NCBI RefSeq assembly: GCF_002321025.1
Contig: NZ_DCLL01000027.1
Location: 62,001 to 126,000 of the forward strand
Direction of reading: 5' to 3'
Origin: Acinetobacter lwoffii
Lineage (GTDB): Bacteria > Pseudomonadota > Gammaproteobacteria > Pseudomonadales > Moraxellaceae
DNA: 64,000 nt
The notes below the pieces were generated by a model. That model worked only from the letters and a program-made list of their open reading frames with translations. It made no database searches and was not told the origin of the DNA. Positions 45,311 to 54,726 of the stretch are shown here, one piece after another. The position numbers and the translations under genes are program-made. Position 1 is the stretch's first letter, and each line of letters begins with the position of its first letter.

Positions 45311-46369
45311 ATGTCAGCTTCCAAACCTAAAGCCAAAAAGAAAAATAAAGCGAGATTCTCCTCATCTTTCAAAGGAATTGCCTTAGTCCTGATTGGTATT
45401 GCTTTGATCTTGGCGTTGATCCTGAAAAGCAGTTTGTGGAAGGATTATCCTGTAGAAGGAAAAAAACAGCTGCTCGCGATTGAATCTGGTCAAACCTATT
45501 CCGGTTTTATTGATCGTCTGGCCACAGAAGGTCAGGTGAGTTTCCCGATTATTCTCAAGCTGTATCAGCGCATCATGATTCATGACACCATGAAAGCGGG
45601 TGTGTATGAAGTGCGTCAGGGCATGAGCATCCGTCAAGTCTTGGAAATGATTTCCGATGCAGATAATGCACAGATGAGCCGGATTCTGGTAATTGAGGGA
45701 ACGACCTTTAAGCAACTGATTGATGCCCTGAAGAAAAATGATCTGGTCACCAAAGAAGTACTGCATCTGCCTACCGCGCAACTACTCAAAGAATTGAATA
45801 TTCCATTTTCACATCCTGAAGGACTGTTTGCACCGGATACTTACTTCTTTGCCAAAGGTGAAACTGACCGTAAAATTCTGACCAATCTGTATCAGCGTCA
45901 GATGAAAGCGCTGGATGAAGCGTGGGCGAAACGTGCGACTGATCTGCCGTATCAGAATAAATATGACGCGCTGATCATGGCATCGATTGTTGAAAAAGAA
46001 ACCAGTGTGGATCGTGAATTGGAACAGGTTTCTGGGGTATTTGTACGCCGTTTAAAAATTGGCATGCGTTTACAGACCGATCCAACGGTGATTTACGGAA
46101 TGGGTGATAGCTATAACGGCAATATTACCCGCAAGGATTTACGCACACCGACGCCGTATAACACCTATACCATTTCAGGTTTGCCGCCAACGCCAATTGC
46201 CTTGCCAAGCAAGAAAGCCATTGAAGCAGCCATGCACCCGGATAATTCTGACAACCTATATTTTGTCGCTACCGGTAATGGTGGACATAAGTTCACGAGC
46301 AATCTGAATGACCACAATAAAGCCGTACAGGAATATCTGACGATTTTACGCTCGAAAAATAAGGAATGA
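45311..46369 (+). CDS. mltG: Endolytic murein transglycosylase MltG
   Basis: Cuts nascent glycan strands and so sets peptidoglycan chain length. 352 aa. A Lys-rich cytosolic N-terminus precedes one TM helix (about residues 24-42), then the YceG domain with catalytic Glu in IMASIVEKETSV. The C-terminal segment GLPPTPIALPSKKAIEAAMH is diagnostic. Its stop overlaps the tmk start by four bases (ATGA). Confidence 0.94.
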   Translation: MSASKPKAKKKNKARFSSSFKGIALVLIGIALILALILKSSLWKDYPVEGKKQLLAIESGQTYSGFIDRLATEGQVSFPIILKLYQRIMIHDTMKAGVYEVRQGMSIRQVLEMISDADNAQMSRILVIEGTTFKQLIDALKKNDLVTKEVLHLPTAQLLKELNIPFSHPEGLFAPDTYFFAKGETDRKILTNLYQRQMKALDEAWAKRATDLPYQNKYDALIMASIVEKETSVDRELEQVSGVFVRRLKIGMRLQTDPTVIYGMGDSYNGNITRKDLRTPTPYNTYTISGLPPTPIALPSKKAIEAAMHPDNSDNLYFVATGNGGHKFTSNLNDHNKAVQEYLTILRSKNKE

Positions 46370-46971
46370 GTATGTTTATTAGCTTTGAAGGCACAGAAGG
46401 TGTAGGTAAAACCACGCTCATTCGTTCGATCTATGAAGATTTCATCGCACAGGGTAAAGATGTTATTTTGACTCGTGAACCGGGTGGAACCCCAATGGCT
46501 GAGCAGATTCGCTCACTGTTGCTGGCTGTGAACCATGAAGAAGCCATGGCGCATGATACCGAGCTGTTATTGATGTATGCGGCGCGTGCCCAGCATCTGG
46601 CACAAGTGATTCTGCCTGCATTAGAAGCCGGGAAAATTGTCCTGTGTGATCGCTTTAGCGATGCCAGCTTTGCCTATCAATGTGCAGGTCGGGGGCTGAG
46701 CGAAACCAAGTTGCAGTTGCTGAATGACCACTTTGTCGCACGCATGCCGGACATTACCTTCTGGTTGGAAGCGCCTATTGAACTGGGGATGAACCGAGCA
46801 CGTGAACGCGGTGCGCTGGATCGCTTTGAACAGGAAAAAGTCACTTTCTTTGAGAAAGTGAGAGCAGGCTATGAAAGCTTGTGGCAACGTCATCCTGAAC
46901 GGATTAAACGTCTGGATGCGACTCAGACTCCTGAGCAAGTATTTGAGCAAGCCTTAACTTATTTAAAATAA
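46366..46971 (+). CDS. tmk: Thymidylate kinase
   Basis: Phosphorylates dTMP to dTDP. 201 aa. P-loop FEGTEGVGKTT, the DR(F/Y) motif LCDRFSDASFAYQ and the LID region RARERGALDRFE are present. A second in-frame ATG lies at 46372. Translation is likely coupled to mltG. Confidence 0.95.
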   Translation: MSMFISFEGTEGVGKTTLIRSIYEDFIAQGKDVILTREPGGTPMAEQIRSLLLAVNHEEAMAHDTELLLMYAARAQHLAQVILPALEAGKIVLCDRFSDASFAYQCAGRGLSETKLQLLNDHFVARMPDITFWLEAPIELGMNRARERGALDRFEQEKVTFFEKVRAGYESLWQRHPERIKRLDATQTPEQVFEQALTYLK

Positions 46972-47024
46972 GCTGGGTCTTAAAATACTTTTTATTTAAT
47001 TTTTCTCTAGGTTTATCTGTGAAG

Positions 47025-47060
47025 AATCTTCTATATTAAGACAGATATAGAAGATTTTTT
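47025..47060 (+). terminator. Hairpin between tmk and the thioesterase gene
   Basis: Perfect 12-bp stem AATCTTCTATAT / ATATAGAAGATT (47025-47036, 47045-47056) followed by T4. It ends only about 10 bases before the next ATG at 47067 and covers the place where its SD would be. It can terminate the tmk operon, but could also act on the next gene. Confidence 0.65.
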
Positions 47061-47066
47061 AATCAT

Positions 47067-47483
47067 ATGAAAACGACCAAAACAGAGATTGAACAATTTT
47101 TACAACAAGAATTTCCACAAAGCTTGGAGAAGTGCCGGATTGAGGCCGTTTCTCCGCGTGGAGCCACTCTGCTTTATCAGGTGAGATCAGAAGAATTGCG
47201 TCCAGGCGGAACAGTTTCTGGCCCAACCATGATGACCTTGGCGGATTTTGCTCTTTATGTCGCTATTCTGGGTGAAATTGGATTGGTCGGTTTGGCTGTC
47301 ACGACCAATCTGAATATCAACTTCTTACGTAAACCTTCAGGTGGAACAGATATACGGGGAGAGTGTAAGCTGATCAAGGTCGGCAAGGCACTGATCGTGG
47401 GAGAAGTCTGGATTTATTCGATAGATCATGAAGAACCTGTGGCGCATGTGACTGGAACATATTCAATTCCACCACGACGTTAA
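47067..47483 (+). CDS. PaaI-family acyl-CoA thioesterase
   Basis: 138-aa hotdog-fold thioesterase. Family segment is ELRPGGTVSGPTMMTLADFA, with the catalytic Asp in LADFALY, and the second strand is TTNLNINFLRKPSGG. No good SD is visible, because the sequence immediately upstream is a terminator-like hairpin. The substrate is unknown. Convergent with nadB. Confidence 0.82.
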   Translation: MKTTKTEIEQFLQQEFPQSLEKCRIEAVSPRGATLLYQVRSEELRPGGTVSGPTMMTLADFALYVAILGEIGLVGLAVTTNLNINFLRKPSGGTDIRGECKLIKVGKALIVGEVWIYSIDHEEPVAHVTGTYSIPPRR

Positions 47484-47547
47484 TTAGCTGAAAAATAGAA
47501 GACTGATTGTAAATAGCCTAAGCTAAATTTGAGCAGATAAAAATCTA

Positions 47548-47584
47548 AAAAGAAAAGGAGATATCACCCAAGGATGTTATCTCC
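47548..47584 (-). terminator. Terminator of nadB
   Basis: GGAGATA / TATCTCC stem (47557-47563, 47578-47584), followed on the minus strand by TTTTCTTTTT. Confidence 0.7.
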
Positions 47585-47592
47585 ATCCACTT

Positions 47593-49227
47593 TTAACAAT
47601 TCACCAAAGGTGTTTCCACTTCAAAATTTGGTGGGACGAGGACTGTTTTACGTAGTTCTGGTAGCAGCTCGGGATAATCCAAGGTGAAATGCAGACCGCG
47701 AGATTCTTTGCGGTGCATGGCACAGCGCACGATCATCTCAGACACTAAAACTAGATTGCGCAGCTCGATCAGATTTTTGCTGACCTGGTAATCCTGATAA
47801 TACTCGGTAATTTCTTTTTTCAGCATTTCAATACGATGTAGTGCACGTTCCAGGCGTTTGGTCGTGCGGACAATGCCAACATAGTTCCACATGGTCTGAC
47901 GTAGCTCATCCCAGTTTTGCAGAATCACCACATCCTCATCGGGGTTGGTTACCTGAGAATCATCCCAAGCTGGGACTGCAGGAGCTGGCTGATCGGCCTT
48001 GAAATTTTCCTGAATGTGCTTGGCCGCACTCATTCCATAGACAAAACATTCTAAAAGTGAGTTACTTGCCATTCGGTTAGCACCATGCAGACCCGTATAA
48101 GAGGTTTCCCCAATCGCATAGAGCCCAGTAATATCCGTCTGACTGTTTTCATTGACCACGACGCCACCGCAGGTGTAATGGGCTGCTGGAACGACAGGAA
48201 TCATGTCCTTGGTAATATCAATACCCAGCTCGAGCAAACGGGCGTATAAGGTAGGAAAATGCTCTTTGACAAAGCTTTCATCTTTATGGGTAATGTCCAG
48301 CCAGACATGACGAATACCGAGCCGCTTGATTTCATAGTCGATGGCACGTGCCACGATATCACGCGGCGCGAGTTCGGCGCGCTCGTCAAAACGCAGCATA
48401 AAGCGTTCACCATCAGGCAGACGCAGATAAGCGCCTTCACCACGCATTGCTTCAGTAATCAGGAAAGAACGTGCTTGTGGATGATAAAGGCAGGTCGGGT
48501 GAAACTGGTTAAATTCCATGTTGGCGACCCGGCAGCCGGCACGATAAGCCATGGCAATACCATCACCCGTGGCAATGTCGGGATTTGAGGTGTAAAGATA
48601 AGCTTTCATAGCACCGCCACAGGCAAGGGCGGTAAATGGAGCCAAGAAGGTATGCACTTTTTCAGTTGTTTCATCCAGGGCATATAAACCCAGCGCACGA
48701 TTATCGCCGTCTAAACCGAGCTTTTGTGAACAGATCAGGTCAATCGCAATATAATTTTCAAAGATTTTAATATTCTGTTTTTCTTGGGCCCGTTGTACCA
48801 AGGTGGTGGAAATGGCACGACCAGTCGCATCGGCCGCATGAATAATTCGGCGCTGTGAATGACCACCTTCACGGGTGAGATGTAACTGTTCCTGTTCATC
48901 CAGGGTAAATTGCACGCCGTGTTTCAGCAGGAAATCAACTGAAGGTTTGCCACCTTCTACCGTCTGTTTAACCGCATCCATTTCACATAGCTGTGCGCCT
49001 GCAATCATCGTGTCATCAATATGCTGTTCAATTGAGTCCATTTCATCCAATACTGCGGCCACGCCGCCTTGAGCATAAAAGGTACTGGCATCTGTCAGGG
49101 TGGATTTCGCTAAGACTGCAATATTAAAATGATCTGGGAGCGATAAGGCTAAACTTAAACCGGCACCGCCACTGCCCACAATAATGACGTCAAATTGATG
49201 GGTAAGGGATAAATTAGACATGTCCAT
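47593..49227 (-). CDS. nadB: L-aspartate oxidase
   Basis: FAD enzyme that oxidises aspartate to iminoaspartate, the first step of de novo NAD synthesis. 544 aa. FAD-binding VIIVGSGGAGLSLALSLP at the N-terminus. Active-site segments are REGGHSQRRIIHAADATG, the EFNQFHPTCLYHP region and YTCGGVVVNENSQTDI. C-terminal helical domain from about residue 430. Start ATG 49227 or 49221. nadA and nadC are not in the window. Confidence 0.94.
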   Translation of the reverse strand: MDMSNLSLTHQFDVIIVGSGGAGLSLALSLPDHFNIAVLAKSTLTDASTFYAQGGVAAVLDEMDSIEQHIDDTMIAGAQLCEMDAVKQTVEGGKPSVDFLLKHGVQFTLDEQEQLHLTREGGHSQRRIIHAADATGRAISTTLVQRAQEKQNIKIFENYIAIDLICSQKLGLDGDNRALGLYALDETTEKVHTFLAPFTALACGGAMKAYLYTSNPDIATGDGIAMAYRAGCRVANMEFNQFHPTCLYHPQARSFLITEAMRGEGAYLRLPDGERFMLRFDERAELAPRDIVARAIDYEIKRLGIRHVWLDITHKDESFVKEHFPTLYARLLELGIDITKDMIPVVPAAHYTCGGVVVNENSQTDITGLYAIGETSYTGLHGANRMASNSLLECFVYGMSAAKHIQENFKADQPAPAVPAWDDSQVTNPDEDVVILQNWDELRQTMWNYVGIVRTTKRLERALHRIEMLKKEITEYYQDYQVSKNLIELRNLVLVSEMIVRCAMHRKESRGLHFTLDYPELLPELRKTVLVPPNFEVETPLVNC

Positions 49228-49456
49228 CAGCTAATTTTAAAAAAGTTTGGTAATAACAGCGCTTTTTTGTACAAAAGGCAAGCGTTGAAGTGCTCATTTA
49301 TTGATGAAAAAAATTAATCAAAGCCTTAACTTAATGCTTTAATAATGAGATATTGCCCAGAATAAAGTATTGAAACATATTATTACTTAAACTTTACAGT
49401 GTTTGTGATAAAACCTATTTACATAAATTTATCAATAATTTGAGTGAATAATTTAT

Positions 49457-50842
49457 ATGAAAATTCTAGACTTAAAAAAAGGATTATTTGCAGCCACTCT
49501 CACCATGAGTGCTGCACAGTTGCAGGCTGTAACGCCGGTTGATTTTTCAAATCTGGTCGAGCAGGTCAGTCCTGCAGTGGTCAGTGTCAATGTCGTTAAA
49601 AAAATGAGCGAAGAAGAGCTCTTACAACAACAAGTGCCGGAAATTCTGCGCCGCTTTTTTGGCAATCAGGTGATTATTCCGCAGCAGCGTATGCCACAGG
49701 AAAAAACCGGTTATGGCAGTGCATTCTTTATCAGCAAGGATGGCTATCTGCTGACCAATCATCATGTGGTTGAAGATGCTTCCAAAGTCACCATTACCCT
49801 GAATGACCGTCGGGAAATTGATGCAACTGTTGTTGGGAGTGATGCACGAACTGACGTAGCTTTGCTTAAAGTTAATGGCTCGAATTTTCCAGAATTACGG
49901 ACAGGGGATGTAGGACGCTTACGTGTTGGTGAGCCTGTACTCGCCATTGGTTCACCATTTGGTTTTGATTATTCAGCTTCTGCCGGAATTGTCAGTGCCA
50001 AAATGCGGAATATGATGGGTGAAACTGCAGTACCTTTCATCCAGACAGATGTAGCATTGAACCCGGGTAACTCAGGTGGCCCTCTGTTTAACCAGCGTGG
50101 TGAAGTAGTCGGTGTCAACTCACGGATCTTTAGTGGAACCGGTGGGTATATGGGCTTATCCTTTTCGATTCCGATTGATGTGGCAATGGAAGTTGCAGAT
50201 CAACTGAAGAAGAATGGTAAAGTGACCCGCTCTTATCTGGGCGTAAGTTTACAGGATATCGACCGTAACCTTGCTGAATCTTATAACCTGCCTAAGCCTG
50301 AAGGTTCCTTGGTGACTCAGGTTGCGCCAAATTCACCGGCTGCACGTGCGGGTCTGCGTGCCAGTGATGTGATCTTAAAATACAATGGTACCCCAATCTC
50401 ACGTACCAGCGAGTTGTTGAACTATTTGAACCGTACTGCACCTCAGCAGCAGGTACAACTTGAAATCTTGCGTGATGATAAACGTCGTAGTATTGCAGCG
50501 ACTTTAAGTGCGGCACCAGATGATACCCCAGCAAAAGCAAGCACACAGGCTCAACCCAGCAAAGGGCCAGTGATCGGGGTTTCAATTCGTGACCTCAGTC
50601 CGGCAGAGTTAGCGAGTCTGGAAATCAAAGGTGGTGTGGTGATTCAGGATGTACGTCCGGGTGGTATTGCAGCACAGGCACGAATCATGCCGAATGATGT
50701 GATCACGCAAATTAATAACCAGACAGTACTGAATTCCAATCAGTTTGTGCAAGAGGTGTCTGAACTGAAAAAGGGTAGCATCGCGCGTGTCACCTTGATT
50801 CGTCAGGGGCAGCTTGCTGTGGTCGGAATGCGTATCTCATAA
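49457..50842 (+). CDS. Periplasmic Do-like serine protease (DegQ/MucD type)
   Basis: Envelope quality-control protease. 461 aa with a signal peptide (about residues 1-24). The catalytic triad is seen in TNHHVVED (His about 103), DARTDVALLK (Asp about 133) and NPGNSGGPL (Ser about 207). Two PDZ domains follow (from about residues 255 and 355), the second ending the protein. The Q-linker loop QQQVPEILRRFFGNQ resembles DegP/DegQ. Divergent from nadB. DegP, DegQ and MucD cannot be distinguished with confidence. Confidence 0.92.
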   Translation: MKILDLKKGLFAATLTMSAAQLQAVTPVDFSNLVEQVSPAVVSVNVVKKMSEEELLQQQVPEILRRFFGNQVIIPQQRMPQEKTGYGSAFFISKDGYLLTNHHVVEDASKVTITLNDRREIDATVVGSDARTDVALLKVNGSNFPELRTGDVGRLRVGEPVLAIGSPFGFDYSASAGIVSAKMRNMMGETAVPFIQTDVALNPGNSGGPLFNQRGEVVGVNSRIFSGTGGYMGLSFSIPIDVAMEVADQLKKNGKVTRSYLGVSLQDIDRNLAESYNLPKPEGSLVTQVAPNSPAARAGLRASDVILKYNGTPISRTSELLNYLNRTAPQQQVQLEILRDDKRRSIAATLSAAPDDTPAKASTQAQPSKGPVIGVSIRDLSPAELASLEIKGGVVIQDVRPGGIAAQARIMPNDVITQINNQTVLNSNQFVQEVSELKKGSIARVTLIRQGQLAVVGMRIS

Positions 50843-50860
50843 GATTGCTAGATTTTCTTG

Positions 50861-50887
50861 AAAAACCGCTTGTAGAAGCGGTTTTTT
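50861..50887 (+). terminator. Rho-independent terminator
   Basis: AAAAACCGCTT-GTAG-AAGCGGTTTTTT. Strong hairpin after the Do-like protease gene. Confidence 0.9.
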
Positions 50888-50962
50888 ATTTTTTGCAATT
50901 TATCCGGGCGATAAATTCGGTAGACTCTATAGCCTTAAAATCATGGAAAGGATAACAGCACA

Positions 50963-51415
50963 GTGAGCGGTATTTTTGATCTTGCATTAACGGTAAAAGC
51001 CAAACATATTGATGGATTGGGCCATGTGAATAATGTGGTCTATGTGCAATGGATGCAGGATGTCGCCACAGCCCATATTGAAAAGCTGGGATTGGGATTG
51101 AAGGAATATGTGGCACTGAAACATGCCATGGTGGCGGTTGAACATCAGGTGCAATATCGCAAGGCAGCTTTTGAAGGAGACGAGATTATTCTGCGCACTT
51201 GGCTGAATGATATCAATGCCCTGTATTCCTTTAGACAATACGCATTTTATCGACCACGGGATCAGACTCTGTTGTTTACTGGAAGTACCCAATGGGCCTG
51301 TATTGAAATGGCCACCGGACGTCCAAAACGCATGTCACCAACTTTTACCCAGGCTTATCAGCCACTTTCAGAACATATAAATCCTTTTGATTTTTCAACT
51401 TTACATCTGGATTAA
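50963..51415 (+). CDS. 4-hydroxybenzoyl-CoA-type acyl-CoA thioesterase
   Basis: 150-aa hotdog-fold protein. It starts at a GTG (50963) after AGGA. The family motif is IDGLGHVNNVVYVQWMQDV, with the HVNN block in place of the catalytic Asp/Tyr form. Second part shows VEHQVQYRKAAFEGDEI. The substrate is unknown. Confidence 0.85.
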   Translation: MSGIFDLALTVKAKHIDGLGHVNNVVYVQWMQDVATAHIEKLGLGLKEYVALKHAMVAVEHQVQYRKAAFEGDEIILRTWLNDINALYSFRQYAFYRPRDQTLLFTGSTQWACIEMATGRPKRMSPTFTQAYQPLSEHINPFDFSTLHLD

Positions 51416-51581
51416 TGAGACAACATTTTCCAGTTTGATCAGTACATCTGGATAATATTGAGGAAGAAGTGGAGTTGGGGAGCTATTTTCTAATCATGGT
51501 GATCCAGACTTCATCTGATTGAGGTGTACGTGACCTAGGGAATAAAGGAAAAAATATAATTCTTTTTCTAGATCACCATTC

Positions 51582-51590
51582 TGCTATAAT
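51582..51590 (+). promoter_or_regulatory. Extended -10 promoter of the lepA operon
   Basis: CTGCTATAAT holds TGCTATAAT, an ideal extended -10. The -35 region (TTTTTC) is poor, as is often seen with extended -10 promoters. The predicted transcript start is near 51597, leaving a leader of about 70 bases with a hairpin at 51618-51641. Confidence 0.65.
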
Positions 51591-51617
51591 CCTTCGCAAT
51601 TTCTATTCGGCTTTTGT

Positions 51618-51641
51618 TATGTAATATTTTTAAATTACATA
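51618..51641 (+). repeat. Leader hairpin upstream of lepA
   Basis: TATGTAAT / ATTACATA, a perfect 8-bp AT-rich inverted repeat with an 8-base loop in the leader of lepA, 24 bases before the ATG. It could affect translation; not T-tract terminated. Confidence 0.45.
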
Positions 51642-51665
51642 GCGTGTTTTTTCTCAAGGTAACCC

Positions 51666-53483
51666 ATGGCGCAAGCTAAAAAATCTGTTGATATTAAAAA
51701 CATTCGTAACTTCTCGATTATTGCGCACATTGACCACGGTAAATCGACCCTAGCGGATCGCTTTATTCAAACTTGTGGCGGTTTGCAAGATCGTGAAATG
51801 CAGGCTCAAGTCCTTGACTCAATGGAGCTTGAGCGCGAACGTGGGATTACCATTAAAGCCACTTCGGTAACCTTGTACTATACTCATCCCAACGGTCAAG
51901 AGTATCAGTTGAACTTTATTGATACGCCGGGGCACGTCGATTTCTCGTATGAAGTATCACGTTCGCTTGCTGCCTGTGAAGGTGCCTTGCTGGTGGTAGA
52001 TGCTGCGCAGGGCGTAGAAGCACAGTCTGTTGCCAACTGCTATACCGCAATTGAACAAGGTCTGGAAGTACTTCCGGTACTGAATAAGATCGACTTGCCG
52101 CAAGCCGAACCTGAACGTGTCATTCAGGAAATTGAAGACATTATCGGAATTGAAGCCACAGAAGCGCCGACCTGTTCTGCAAAAACAGGTTTAGGTATTG
52201 AAGGTGTGCTTGAAACACTGGTCAATGTGATTCCTGCACCTGAGGGTGATCGCGAAGCGCCGTTGCAAGCGCTGATTGTGGATTCATGGTTTGATAACTA
52301 CCTGGGTGTGGTTTCTCTGGTTCGGGTCAAGCAAGGTCGTGTGCGTAAAGGCGACAAAATGTTGATTAAATCAACAGGTCAAACGCACATCATTACTTCT
52401 GTGGGTATCTTTAACCCGAAACATACTGAAACCGGTATGCTGGAAGCGGGTGAAGTTGGCTTTGTGATTGCTGGTATTAAAGATATTTTCGGTGCACCGG
52501 TCGGTGATACGATTACTCTGGCAGCGACACCTGAAGTGGCAACATTACCGGGCTTTAAAAAGGTGAAACCGCAGGTTTATGCCGGTTTATTCCCAATTGA
52601 TGCCAGCGATTTTGAACCTTTCCGTGAAGCATTGCATAAGCTACAAATTAATGACTCGGCCTTGTTCTTTGAACCTGAAAGTTCAGATGCACTCGGGTTT
52701 GGTTTCCGCTGTGGCTTCTTGGGCATGCTGCACATGGAGATCGTACAAGAACGTCTGGAACGCGAATACGATCTTGACCTGATTTCTTCTGCGCCAACTG
52801 TAATTTATGAAGCGGTGATGAAGAATGGTCAGACGATTTATATCGACAGTCCATCCAAAATGCCGGATGGTTCAACCGTTGAAGATCTGCGTGAACCGAT
52901 TGCTGAATGTCATATTCTTGTGCCGCAAGAATACCTAGGTAATGTCATGACATTGTGTGTTGAGCGCCGTGGTGTGCAAAAAGACATGAAGTTTATGGCG
53001 AATCAGGTTTCCATTACTTTCGAAATTCCAATGGCCGAAGTGGTGATGGATTTCTTTGATAAATTGAAGTCTTGTTCACGTGGTTTTGCATCACTCGACT
53101 ATAACTTTGTCCGTTTTGAAAGCTCATCTTTGGTAAAAGTAGATGTCTTGATCAATGGGGAAAAAGTCGATGCCTTGGCGATGATTTGTCATCGTAATGA
53201 TGCACGTCATCGTGGTATTGCACTGGTTGAAAAAATGAAAGACCTGATTCCACGTCAAATGTTTGATGTCGCAATTCAGGCAGCGATTGGTGCGCAAATC
53301 ATTGCACGTTCGACTGTAAAAGCGATGCGTAAAAACGTATTGGCGAAGTGTTATGGTGGTGACGTGTCACGTAAGAAAAAACTTCTGTCTAAACAGAAAG
53401 AAGGTAAGAAACGCATGAAACAGGTGGGTAGCGTAGAAATCCCGCAAGAAGCCTTCTTAGCCGTATTGAAAGTCGAACGCTAA
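51666..53483 (+). CDS. lepA: Elongation factor 4 (LepA)
   Basis: Ribosome-associated GTPase that influences translation under stress and in initiation. 605 aa. G1 AHIDHGKSTLADR, G3 DTPGHVDF, G4 NKIDLPQA, G5 CSAKTGLG. The C-terminal LepA-specific domain is intact (KAMRKNVLAKCYGGDVSRKK). First gene of a long operon, followed after 20 bases by lepB. Confidence 0.97.
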   Translation: MAQAKKSVDIKNIRNFSIIAHIDHGKSTLADRFIQTCGGLQDREMQAQVLDSMELERERGITIKATSVTLYYTHPNGQEYQLNFIDTPGHVDFSYEVSRSLAACEGALLVVDAAQGVEAQSVANCYTAIEQGLEVLPVLNKIDLPQAEPERVIQEIEDIIGIEATEAPTCSAKTGLGIEGVLETLVNVIPAPEGDREAPLQALIVDSWFDNYLGVVSLVRVKQGRVRKGDKMLIKSTGQTHIITSVGIFNPKHTETGMLEAGEVGFVIAGIKDIFGAPVGDTITLAATPEVATLPGFKKVKPQVYAGLFPIDASDFEPFREALHKLQINDSALFFEPESSDALGFGFRCGFLGMLHMEIVQERLEREYDLDLISSAPTVIYEAVMKNGQTIYIDSPSKMPDGSTVEDLREPIAECHILVPQEYLGNVMTLCVERRGVQKDMKFMANQVSITFEIPMAEVVMDFFDKLKSCSRGFASLDYNFVRFESSSLVKVDVLINGEKVDALAMICHRNDARHRGIALVEKMKDLIPRQMFDVAIQAAIGAQIIARSTVKAMRKNVLAKCYGGDVSRKKKLLSKQKEGKKRMKQVGSVEIPQEAFLAVLKVER

Positions 53484-53503
53484 AATAATAAGGATATAAG
53501 CCC

Positions 53504-54331
53504 ATGGATTTTGATTTTAATTTGATTCTTGTGCCTGCGACCCTGTTTTTTGTCGCAGTGTGGTTGCTAGACAAGTTTGTTTTGAAACAAAGACAAACCC
53601 GAGGTAAGGGCCATGAGAATTTCATTATCACCTGGGCTTATGACTTTTGGCCGGTACTGACCATTGTGCTGGTACTGCGTTCGTTTTTATATGAACCTTT
53701 TAATATTCCATCCGATTCGATGGTGCCGACGCTGGAAACCGGTGATTTTATTCTGGTGAATAAATTTGACTATGGCATCAAACTGCCTATGGTCAATACC
53801 AAAATTATTGATACCGGCAGTCCGGAACGTGGCGATGTGGCGGTATTCCGTTATCCACCGCAACCGACCATCAGTTATATCAAGCGTATTGTCGGCTTGC
53901 CAGGCGATCATATTGTTTATGATCATGGCCAGTTGAGCATTAATGGTGAAAAAGTAGCGAAAGTTCCAGTAGAATTTAGCCGCGAAAAAGACCGTTTAGA
54001 TACTCCAAATGCCATTTATCATAAAGAAACCTTGGGTGAGCATACCTTTACCATGCGTGAGCTGGAAGGCGTAAATGTCGCTCGTCAGGCACCTTTTATT
54101 AACTATCTGGAAAATGGTAAATATTCAGGTGAAAATGGTTTATATTGGGAAGTGAAAGTGCCAGAAGGTCATTACTTTGCGATGGGGGATAATCGCGATC
54201 AGAGTGCTGACAGTCGTTTCTGGGGGCTTGTTCCGGAAGAAAACTTAACAGGTCGTGCCTTCTATATCTGGATGCATAAAGAGCCTGGCTTTAAATTGCC
54301 ATCGTTTGGTCGAAACGGAACAATCGATTAA
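53504..54331 (+). CDS. lepB: Signal peptidase I
   Basis: Inner-membrane protease removing signal peptides. 275 aa with two N-terminal TM stretches (about residues 6-24 and 46-64). The nucleophile Ser is in NIPSDSMVPTLETGDF (about residue 72) and the general-base Lys in ISYIKRIVGLPGD (about 129). Box E is FAMGDNRDQSADSRFWG. lepA-lepB order is standard. Confidence 0.96.
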   Translation: MDFDFNLILVPATLFFVAVWLLDKFVLKQRQTRGKGHENFIITWAYDFWPVLTIVLVLRSFLYEPFNIPSDSMVPTLETGDFILVNKFDYGIKLPMVNTKIIDTGSPERGDVAVFRYPPQPTISYIKRIVGLPGDHIVYDHGQLSINGEKVAKVPVEFSREKDRLDTPNAIYHKETLGEHTFTMRELEGVNVARQAPFINYLENGKYSGENGLYWEVKVPEGHYFAMGDNRDQSADSRFWGLVPEENLTGRAFYIWMHKEPGFKLPSFGRNGTID

Positions 54332-54354
54332 TTGTTTCAATCAGGAAAATAAAA

Positions 54355-54726
54355 ATGAGACATCAACAAGGTGCTTCTTATATTGGGGTTTTAATTGCAA
54401 TCGTGGGCTTTGCATTTCTTGCAAAAGTGGCGATTGCGGTGTGGGGACCATACTTCGATGATCGTATGGTAGATGGTGAGATTGAAGCACTGTTGAAAAG
54501 TGCTCCAGCCAATATAACGCCAGAAACATTCCGTCAACAGATGAGTCAGCGTTTAGAAATGAATAATATTCGTGATCTGAAGTTTGACGAAATTGCCAAA
54601 GTTACCAATACCGATGGTTTACAGGTGCACAAGAATTATGAAATTCGTAAAAATTTCATAATGAATATCGATTTAGTGATGAAGTTTGAGAAAGAGTTTG
54701 ATCAAAGCACAGTCAAAGCTAAATGA
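54355..54726 (+). CDS. DUF4845 family membrane protein
   Basis: 123 aa, one N-terminal TM helix (about residues 8-27, ASYIGVLIAIVGFAFLAKVA), then a small globular domain. Commonly encoded between lepB and rnc in gammaproteobacteria. The function is unknown. The end of this gene overlaps the start of rnc. Confidence 0.85.
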   Translation: MRHQQGASYIGVLIAIVGFAFLAKVAIAVWGPYFDDRMVDGEIEALLKSAPANITPETFRQQMSQRLEMNNIRDLKFDEIAKVTNTDGLQVHKNYEIRKNFIMNIDLVMKFEKEFDQSTVKAK

